57,677 nucleotides of DNA, taken from the NCBI GenBank assembly GCA_003554785.1, contig PWHG01000057.1, positions 1-57,677 of the forward strand, written 5' to 3'. The notes beneath the pieces were generated by a model, which did not search any database, was not told the DNA's origin, and saw only the letters and a list, made by a program, of their open reading frames with translations. The stretch comes from Candidatus Falkowiibacteriota bacterium. Its GTDB lineage: Bacteria; Patescibacteriota; Patescibacteriia; Patescibacteriales; UBA12465. Shown one piece after another: positions 23,644-29,146 of the stretch. The position numbers were made by a program, and so were the translations under genes. The first letter of the stretch is position 1. Each line of letters starts with the position of its first letter.

Positions 23644-25452
23644 TTACTCTACTGTAACAGATTTAGCTAAATTTCTTGGTCTGTCAACATTTAAATTTTT
23701 TAAATCAGCAGTATGGTAAGCTAAAAGTTGTAAGGGAATAGAATTAACTATACCGGCTAATTCTGTAGTTGTTTTTGGTACATAAACTACATAATCTGAC
23801 AATTCAATTAGTTCTTTCCTTTTTTCGTTAGCAATAGTTATTATTTTACCACCTCTAGCTTTAATTTCTTGCATATTACTAATTATTTTTTCCAATAACT
23901 CGTCTTTTGTGGCTAAAAATAAACTAGGCAAATCTTTATCAATTAAAGCAATGGGTCCGTGTTTAATTTCTGCAGCCGGATAACCCTCTGCATGTATATA
24001 AGATATTTCTTTTAATTTTAATGCCCCCTCCAGTGCAACCGGAAAATTTATACCTCTACCTAAATACAGGAAGTTGTTAATAGAGTTAAATTTTTTAGCG
24101 ATTTTTTTAATCTGTTGATTTGTTTTTAAAACTTCTTCAACTAACTGCGGTAATCTTTTAATTTCTTTAATAGTTTTTTTATCTAATTTTTCTCCCTTTT
24201 CTTGTTGCAAATATAAAGACAAAAGCAGAAAAGCTAAAACTTGAGAACTAAAAGCTTTTGTACTAGCGACACCAATTTCAGGTCCGGCGTGAAGATAAAC
24301 TCCTGAGTTAACTTCTCTTGATATAGTAGAGCCCACCACGTTTACAATACCTAAACTATCGGCTCCTTTTAAATTAGCTTCTCTTAGAGCTGCTAAAGTG
24401 TCGGCAGTTTCTCCTGATTGAGAAACGGCTATAAATAAATCATTTTTTCCAACCACGGGATTTCTGTATCTAAATTCTGAAGCATAATCAACCTCAACTG
24501 GAATATTTGTATATTTTTCAATAAAATGTTTACCAATTAAACATGAATGCCATGACGTACCACAAGCACAAAGTATTATTCTTCGCCATTTTTTATTTTT
24601 TAAATTTAAAGACAGCTTTATTTCTTCATCTTTTAAGCGACCAGCAAGTAAGTTTCTTAAGCTTTGTGGTTGATCAAATATTTCCTTAAGCATGAAATGT
24701 TTATAATTTCCTTTTTCAATTTGTGCCGCCTCAAGTTTAAGTTCAATAATCTCAAAATCTACTTCATTGCCAATATAATCTTCAATTACAAAATCTTTTC
24801 CATTAATTTCTGCTAATTGTTTATCTTTTAAGTATATTATTTTTTTAGTTTCTGACATTAAAGCTAAAGGGTCAGAAGCTACAAAAGTTTCATTTTTTCC
24901 AACCCCAATTACTAAAGGTGAGCTATTTCTTGTTGCAATTATTTTATTTGCTTGTTTATCTATTACTGCCAAACCATACGATCCTTCTATTAATTTTACA
25001 GTTTTTTTAACCGCTTCTTTTAAGTTTCCTTTGTAGAACTTAGAGATTAAATGAGCAATAATTTCAGAGTCTGTTTCTGATCGCAATTTAACTTTATCTT
25101 TTTTTAATATTTCTTTTAAGCTATCATAATTTTCAATAATTCCGTTGTGAACAATAGCAATTTTATTTTCTGAATCTAGATGAGGATGAGCATTGATTTT
25201 ACTTGGCGAACCGTGAGTTGCCCAACGAGTGTGGGCTATACCTATATTATATTTAGATTCTTTTATTTTTTCATTTTTTATAGCTTTTTCTAATTCATTT
25301 ACCTCGCCTTTTCTTTTAATAGTTAAAAGTTTACCATTGTTTGCTAAACAAAGACCAGCGCTGTCATAACCTCTATACTCCATCTTTTTTAAGCCTTTAA
25401 TCAAAATAGGTTCTGCGGCTTTGTTGCCAATATAACCAATAATTCCACACAT
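23644..25452 (-). CDS. glmS: Glutamine-fructose-6-phosphate aminotransferase
   Basis: GlmS makes glucosamine-6-phosphate from fructose-6-phosphate and glutamine, the first committed step of peptidoglycan sugar synthesis. The 602-residue product has the N-terminal nucleophile C2 (MCGIIGYIG) of the glutaminase domain, the YRGYDSAG loop, and two SIS isomerase domains (about 285-420 and 455-590) with the SQSGETADT loop and the C-terminal KSVTVE. No glmS ribozyme is visible; the gap to truB is only 5 nt. Confidence 0.97.
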   Translation of the reverse strand: MCGIIGYIGNKAAEPILIKGLKKMEYRGYDSAGLCLANNGKLLTIKRKGEVNELEKAIKNEKIKESKYNIGIAHTRWATHGSPSKINAHPHLDSENKIAIVHNGIIENYDSLKEILKKDKVKLRSETDSEIIAHLISKFYKGNLKEAVKKTVKLIEGSYGLAVIDKQANKIIATRNSSPLVIGVGKNETFVASDPLALMSETKKIIYLKDKQLAEINGKDFVIEDYIGNEVDFEIIELKLEAAQIEKGNYKHFMLKEIFDQPQSLRNLLAGRLKDEEIKLSLNLKNKKWRRIILCACGTSWHSCLIGKHFIEKYTNIPVEVDYASEFRYRNPVVGKNDLFIAVSQSGETADTLAALREANLKGADSLGIVNVVGSTISREVNSGVYLHAGPEIGVASTKAFSSQVLAFLLLSLYLQQEKGEKLDKKTIKEIKRLPQLVEEVLKTNQQIKKIAKKFNSINNFLYLGRGINFPVALEGALKLKEISYIHAEGYPAAEIKHGPIALIDKDLPSLFLATKDELLEKIISNMQEIKARGGKIITIANEKRKELIELSDYVVYVPKTTTELAGIVNSIPLQLLAYHTADLKNLNVDRPRNLAKSVTVE

Positions 25453-25457
25453 AAATA

Positions 25458-26156
25458 TTAGTTTATTATTTTTTTAAAATATAGTTTATTATAATTATCT
25501 TTTTTAATTTGTTCTAAATTATAAGCTTTTTTAAGTTTATATGGTCCAATTTTAACTCTTCTGAGAGAAAATAAATGACCTCCACAATAAAGTTCAATTC
25601 CTAAATCATAAGCTAATGATCGAATATAGGTGCCTTTACTACATTCAATTTTAATTTTTAATATTGGCCATTTATATTTAAGTTTTTTTATACTTTTTAT
25701 TTCTATTAAACTCGGCTCTCTATCTATAACAATATCTTGTCTAGCTAGCTTATATAATTTTTCTCCTTTATATTTTTTTGCACTATACATTGGTGGCATT
25801 TGCTTTTGCTCACCAATAAACTTTTTAATAGCCCTTTTTACTAATTTCTTTTTAATTTGTTCTCCCTTATATTTCTTAATTATTTTACCTTCTCTATCAT
25901 AAGTATCAGTTTTTTCTCCTAATTTAATTTCAGCTATATAAGTTTTATCTAAATGACTATAATTACTAATTTTTTTTGTAGCTTGTCTTCCAATGGCAAT
26001 AATTAACAAACCTTCAGCTAAAGGATCAAGCGTTCCCGCGTGACCAATTTTTTTAACATCAATTATTTTTCTTAGTTTATCTACAACATCATGACTACTT
26101 AAACCTAGGGGTTTATTTATCAATAAAAAGCCATGATTGTTTTCTTGTTTTATCAT
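25458..26156 (-). CDS. truB: tRNA pseudouridine(55) synthase TruB
   Basis: TruB makes the universal T-loop pseudouridine 55. The 232-residue product has the family opening GFLLINKPLGLSS, the catalytic Asp D44 in HAGTLDPLAEGLL, and the PPMYSAKKYKGE segment. It is shorter than the E. coli protein, as the C-terminal PUA domain is missing. It is the first gene of the truB-glmS-yibE/F-sigma operon. Confidence 0.94.
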   Translation of the reverse strand: MIKQENNHGFLLINKPLGLSSHDVVDKLRKIIDVKKIGHAGTLDPLAEGLLIIAIGRQATKKISNYSHLDKTYIAEIKLGEKTDTYDREGKIIKKYKGEQIKKKLVKRAIKKFIGEQKQMPPMYSAKKYKGEKLYKLARQDIVIDREPSLIEIKSIKKLKYKWPILKIKIECSKGTYIRSLAYDLGIELYCGGHLFSLRRVKIGPYKLKKAYNLEQIKKDNYNKLYFKKIIN

Positions 26157-26191
26157 ATATTTATTAATATATTAGCATATATGGAAAATAA

Positions 26192-26218
26192 AAAAAATCG
26201 CTGTTTAAGTGATTTTTT
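26192..26218 (-). terminator. Terminator after the small membrane-protein gene
   Basis: AAAAAATC (26192-26199) pairs with GATTTTTT (26211-26218), with an inner CT/AG pair. It lies between the truB start and the small ORF stop on the minus strand. Confidence 0.6.
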
Positions 26219-26240
26219 ATAATCTAATTTATTTTATAAA

Positions 26241-26414
26241 TTAAAATGCCAAAGATTCAATTTTCCAACTTAAGTCAAATAAGGATAGAAAAATAATCAC
26301 TGAAACAATAATACCAACTATAAAACCTGATAAAGAAGAAGCGATCACTGTTCCGACTTTCCATTTATATTCCCTTTGGCTGCTTGAAATAAAATCTTTT
26401 TTAATGTTTTTCAT
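26241..26414 (-). CDS. 57-residue single-pass membrane protein
   Basis: This is a short ORF with ATG at 26414 and TAA at 26241. The translation begins MKNIKKDFISSSQREYKWK, then has a 22-residue hydrophobic helix (about 22-44, GTVIASSLSGFIVGIIVSVI) and a short polar tail. The charge pattern (Lys-rich N-side) suggests an inside N-terminus. A TATAAT-like sequence lies about 30 nt upstream and a terminator just downstream, so it appears to be a monocistronic gene. No family is recognised. Confidence 0.6.
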   Translation of the reverse strand: MKNIKKDFISSSQREYKWKVGTVIASSLSGFIVGIIVSVIIFLSLFDLSWKIESLAF

Positions 26415-26473
26415 AATAATGTTTTAATTTTTAAATAATTATATATTTATTATAACATAATTTTTTAAAATAA

Positions 26474-26499
26474 AAAAACATATTTATAAATATGTTTTT
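26474..26499 (-). terminator. Terminator after the structured RNA / fic region
   Basis: A perfect AT palindrome of 13-bp arms (AAAAACATATTTA with TAAATATGTTTTT) is followed on the minus strand by TTTATTTT. It lies downstream of the GC-rich element at 26509-26580, as expected for its transcription end. Confidence 0.65.
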
Positions 26500-26508
26500 G
26501 CTAAAAAT

Positions 26509-26580
26509 GGGTGGCTTCGTGGAGAACATTAGAACTAAAATGATGGATGTAAAGTATATTCCGCAAGTTTACCCCACCCC
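26509..26580 (-). ncRNA. Possible structured small RNA of unknown class
   Basis: In a 207-nt gap between fic and the small membrane protein, this stretch has a much higher GC content than its surroundings. Read on the minus strand, GGGTGG near the 5' end pairs with CCACCC at the 3' end. Next, CTT-GCGGA pairs with TCC-CG-AAG, with a GGTAAA bulge on the 5' side, and ACAT pairs with ATGT around the apical loop. A terminator hairpin follows 10 nt later. I checked it against SRP RNA, 6S and tRNA and found no match. The strand choice rests on the terminator only. Confidence 0.4.
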
Positions 26581-26622
26581 TTGACTCACTATTATTTTAA
26601 ATAAATTTTCTATGAAAAGATT

Positions 26623-27663
26623 TTATTTCTGAAAATAATTATTTACCGCATCTTCCAATTGCTCAATAAATATCTTTTTAAAATAAGAAATATTATTTGT
26701 CTCATAAAATAATACAACCGCCTTTTTATATTCTTCAACATCAACAATTCTATAAGAAAGTGGAATAGAATTATGAGCCAGCAAAATAGCATTCGATATC
26801 ATCCTAGAGGTTCTCTTATTTCCATCCTCAAATATTTGAATATAAGATATAAGAATAGAGGCTAACAAGGATTTTTCAAAAAAAGATTCTTTTTTATTTA
26901 TTAAGTCAACCATATTCTGCATCGCCTCCCTAACCTGCGCTTCATTATCTAGTGGTCTATAGTTTGTACCGGTAATACCAACCCCCTCTTTTCTAACATT
27001 TCTAGTGATTCTTAATTTTTTAGTTAAAATAGAGTGAATATATTCAATGTCGGCAGAATGTAATTTAACAAATCTTTCTTTGTTTTGAATTGCCTCATTA
27101 AAAGCATCTTTATGATTGAGTATCATTTGGGTTTCATCTGCGGTTTTTCCTTTTCCAATAATATTATTTTTAATTAATGCCTCGGTACCTAAAAGCGAAT
27201 AAGTATTACCTTCTATTACAGATGACTTCCAAGAAAATTCAATCATAATTTTTTCCAACTCTTTATTAATAATTGTCTGACTATTATATTCAGAAAAATT
27301 CTTAATAAATTTTTTATGTAACTTTTGTAGTTTATCGTTTTCTTCTATTGTAAAAATATAGTTTTTTAAAACATTAAATATTTCAAAATTAAATCTTTCT
27401 TTTATTGTTCTTTTAAAATATGGTGTTTCAAAATATTTTTCAACATCAACGTCTTCTATGATTTGATTTTTTTCTGACAAAGAATAGGTTACATAAGCGC
27501 CGGAACCTGTTTTTTTTAAAAAACCCTGATTAAACAAAAAGGTAAGGTCTCTAGTTATAGTCTCTCTTGAATATTCATTATTAAAAAAAATAAGCAAATC
27601 TTTGTTTTTGAAAGAAGTGTTTTTTTTAGCAAATTCTATAATTTTTTCTTGTCTGTTGTTCAT
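26623..27663 (-). CDS. Fic-family protein with winged-helix domain, active-site His replaced
   Basis: A 346-residue Fic-type protein. An N-terminal winged helix (1-62, DeoR-like, with YSRETITRDLTFLFNQGFLKKTG) precedes the class II inhibitory helix motif SSVIEGN (147-153) and the Fic core. The core motif normally reads HPFxxGNGR; here it is QIFEDGNKR, with Gln at 276 in place of the catalytic His. The Asp/Asn/Lys/Arg part is kept. The domain may therefore bind nucleotides without AMP transfer, or have another activity. The promoter has a duplicated 31-nt element. A regulator role through the winged helix is inference. Confidence 0.7.
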   Translation of the reverse strand: MNNRQEKIIEFAKKNTSFKNKDLLIFFNNEYSRETITRDLTFLFNQGFLKKTGSGAYVTYSLSEKNQIIEDVDVEKYFETPYFKRTIKERFNFEIFNVLKNYIFTIEENDKLQKLHKKFIKNFSEYNSQTIINKELEKIMIEFSWKSSVIEGNTYSLLGTEALIKNNIIGKGKTADETQMILNHKDAFNEAIQNKERFVKLHSADIEYIHSILTKKLRITRNVRKEGVGITGTNYRPLDNEAQVREAMQNMVDLINKKESFFEKSLLASILISYIQIFEDGNKRTSRMISNAILLAHNSIPLSYRIVDVEEYKKAVVLFYETNNISYFKKIFIEQLEDAVNNYFQK

Positions 27664-27669
27664 AAAAAG

Positions 27670-27698
27670 ATTATATCATTATTGCGTCATTAATACAA
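27670..27698 (-). promoter_or_regulatory. Promoter of the Fic-like gene
   Basis: The minus strand has TATAAT (27670-27675), a 17-nt spacer and TTGTAT (27693-27698) as -35. Seven bases after the -10 is 27663, the A of the ATG, so the mRNA is probably leaderless. ATTGCGTCA boxes lie in the spacer (27681-27689) and upstream of the -35 (27703-27711). Confidence 0.6.
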
Positions 27699-27785
27699 GC
27701 TTATTGCGTCAATTTAAATAAAATTATTCAAAAACATCTTTATTATAAGGATTTTTATTGCGTCATTAATACAAGCTTATTGCGT
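27679..27785. repeat. Duplicated 31-nt element with four ATTGCGT(C/T)A boxes
   Basis: Two identical 31-nt units occur at 27679-27709 and 27755-27785. Each contains two direct ATTGCGT(C/T)A boxes 22 nt apart (27681, 27703, 27757, 27779). The first two flank the -35 of the Fic-like gene. The two-helical-turn spacing suits a dimeric or tandem DNA-binding protein such as the winged-helix product itself. No gene lies from here to the tRNA-His terminator at 27896. Confidence 0.75.
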
Positions 27786-27895
27786 TAATTAATTAAAATA
27801 TTGTACGTTAAATTAGAATTCAATTTTTTAAGATTAAGGACTAAATAAGACGTATTACTGGTTAGAGCTTTTGTTTAGTGATTTAGGTTATATAA

Positions 27896-27929
27896 AAAGA
27901 CCTATTTATTAAGATTTAGATAGGTCTTT
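27896..27929 (-). terminator. Terminator of the tRNA-His transcript
   Basis: AAAGACCTAT (27896-27905) pairs with ATAGGTCTTT (27920-27929). On the minus strand it is followed by TTTATAT. It ends the methyltransferase-tRNA-Arg-small protein-tRNA-His run. Confidence 0.75.
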
Positions 27930-27936
27930 ATTTCTG

Positions 27937-28009
27937 GGTGGCTAGAGGGAATCGAACCCTCACTTTCGGAACCACAATCCGATGTTCTAACCGTTGAACT
28001 ATAGCCACC
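27937..28009 (-). tRNA. tRNA-His (GTG)
   Basis: A complete cloverleaf on the minus strand. The anticodon stem TCGGA/TCCGA encloses TTGTGGT, anticodon GTG. The His-specific extra G at -1 is encoded (28009) opposite the discriminator C. No CCA is encoded. It lies 20 nt downstream of the small Cys-rich ORF and directly before a terminator. Confidence 0.93.
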
Positions 28010-28028
28010 ATATTTAATTACCTGTGTC

Positions 28029-28160
28029 TTAATTACATTTTCTTGGACAACTAGAGCAATCACAACCAAGTGGTAAATCATTAAAAATTTCTTCAGCTTC
28101 TTTTTGATTCTTTTTGTTTTTATTTTCTTCTTGTGTGTTTTTATTTTTTTCTTTTGTCAT
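28029..28160 (-). CDS. 43-residue Cys-rich small protein
   Basis: This short ORF has ATG at 28160 and TAA at 28029. It has a very polar Lys/Asn/Glu-rich N-terminus (1-24) and a C-terminal segment LGCDCSSCPRKC with four cysteines in a compact cluster, suited to binding a metal such as zinc or to disulfides. It is placed between tRNA-Arg (20 nt upstream) and tRNA-His (19 nt downstream) on the same strand. No family is recognised. Confidence 0.5.
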   Translation of the reverse strand: MTKEKNKNTQEENKNKKNQKEAEEIFNDLPLGCDCSSCPRKCN

Positions 28161-28180
28161 ATATTTAATATTTAAAAATG

Positions 28181-28252
28181 TACGCCCAGAGGGAATCGAA
28201 CCCCCATATCCAGCTTAGAAGGCTGGTGTTCTATCCATTGAACTATGGGCGC
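28181..28252 (-). tRNA. tRNA-Arg (TCT)
   Basis: A complete cloverleaf on the minus strand. The anticodon stem CCAGC/GCTGG encloses CTTCTAA, anticodon TCT. The first acceptor pair is G-T, otherwise GCGCCCA pairs with TGGGCGT. No CCA is encoded. It is 34 nt downstream of the methyltransferase stop. Its U34 makes it a candidate target for the Elp3/Trm9-like pair. Confidence 0.92.
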
Positions 28253-28286
28253 TTTTACTTTATTGATATTACTAAATTAATTTTTT

Positions 28287-29066
28287 TCAGTCAACCAAAC
28301 CACCTCTTTGTCTTAAAACCTCAAAAGCAAAAACAGCCACACTAACAGATACATTTAAAGAATCTAGATCTTTTCTGATTGGAATTTTTACCAAACTATC
28401 TGCTTTTTTAAACCAAAAATCAGACAAACCAAAAGCTTCACTGCCAAAAATTAGAGCGGTTGATTTTTTGAAGTTAGTGTCGTAATAACTTTTTCTAGAT
28501 TTTGAGCTAGTAGCTAAAATATTTAATTTATTATTTTTTAACCAATTATACGTTTCTTCTTGTTTAGCTACAACAGTCTTAGTGCTAAACACCATACCTG
28601 TACTTGCTCTAATAACATTAGGATTGTAGGGATCAATTTTTTGATCATTTATTATAACTGCATCTGCTTTAACAGCACTAGCTGTTCTAATTATTGCTCC
28701 TAAATTACCTGGTTTTTCCAAACCTTCTAAAATGATAATAAACATTTCTTTTTTAGAATTAATGTCTTTTAAAGTAAAATTACTTGGTTTTACTAATGCT
28801 AACCAACCATCTGGGTTTTCTGGGTAGGCTATTTTTTTAAAAACTTTTTCACTTAATTGAGTTTTATTGAGTTTAAAATCATAATCTTCCTTAATTAACT
28901 CCGGACAAAAAAATAATTCTTGTATTTTAAAATTAGAGTTATAGGCCTCTTTAATTTCTCTTAAACCATCAACAAGTACCAATCCAGTCTTTTTTCTTTT
29001 ATTAGACTTTCTTAGTTTTATTAAATCCTTAATTTTTTGATTTTGAGTGCTTGTTATTTTTGACAT
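28287..29066 (-). CDS. SpoU/TrmH-family RNA 2'-O-methyltransferase
   Basis: A SAM-dependent rRNA or tRNA 2'-O-methyltransferase of the SPOUT superfamily. The 259-residue product has the trefoil-knot motifs: EGLEKPGNLGAIIRTA (motif 1), LIFGSEAFGLS (motif 2) and LDSLNVSVSVAVFAFE (motif 3), with an N-terminal substrate-binding part. RlmB-like and TrmH-like specificity cannot be told apart. A TATAAT ends 7 nt before the ATG, so the mRNA has no or a one-base leader. The transcript continues to tRNA-Arg, the small Cys-rich ORF and tRNA-His. Confidence 0.9.
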   Translation of the reverse strand: MSKITSTQNQKIKDLIKLRKSNKRKKTGLVLVDGLREIKEAYNSNFKIQELFFCPELIKEDYDFKLNKTQLSEKVFKKIAYPENPDGWLALVKPSNFTLKDINSKKEMFIIILEGLEKPGNLGAIIRTASAVKADAVIINDQKIDPYNPNVIRASTGMVFSTKTVVAKQEETYNWLKNNKLNILATSSKSRKSYYDTNFKKSTALIFGSEAFGLSDFWFKKADSLVKIPIRKDLDSLNVSVSVAVFAFEVLRQRGGLVD

Positions 29067-29073
29067 ATCTCTA

Positions 29074-29103
29074 ATTATAGCTTAATCTTTAATTTTTAAG
29101 CAA
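29074..29103 (-). promoter_or_regulatory. Promoter of the TrmH-like gene
   Basis: On the minus strand TTGCTT (29098-29103), 18 nt and TATAAT (29074-29079). The expected start falls at 29066-29067, the ATG itself or one base before it. It is a third case of a likely leaderless mRNA in the window. Confidence 0.6.
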
Positions 29104-29146
29104 ATCTTGATATAATATCTTTATATAAAACTTTTATTTTGTATAT

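Noticed and set aside
23620-25460. glmS ribozyme or leader
   Set aside because: The gap before glmS is 5 nt after truB, so there is no room for a ribozyme.
26509-26580. SRP RNA, 6S RNA or riboswitch assignment for the GC-rich element
   Set aside because: The conserved SRP apical sequence (GGAAGGAAGCAGC type), the 6S bulge and known aptamer cores are absent, so it is only listed as an unclassified RNA.
26623-27663. Active Fic AMP-transferase toxin
   Set aside because: The catalytic His is Gln and no antitoxin gene is next to it; the N-terminal helix inhibition motif and winged helix point to regulation instead.
27679-27785. CRISPR array
   Set aside because: Only two 31-nt units with a single 45-nt spacer and no cas genes; the position at a promoter fits operator boxes better. 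No other CRISPR-like repeat was seen in the window.
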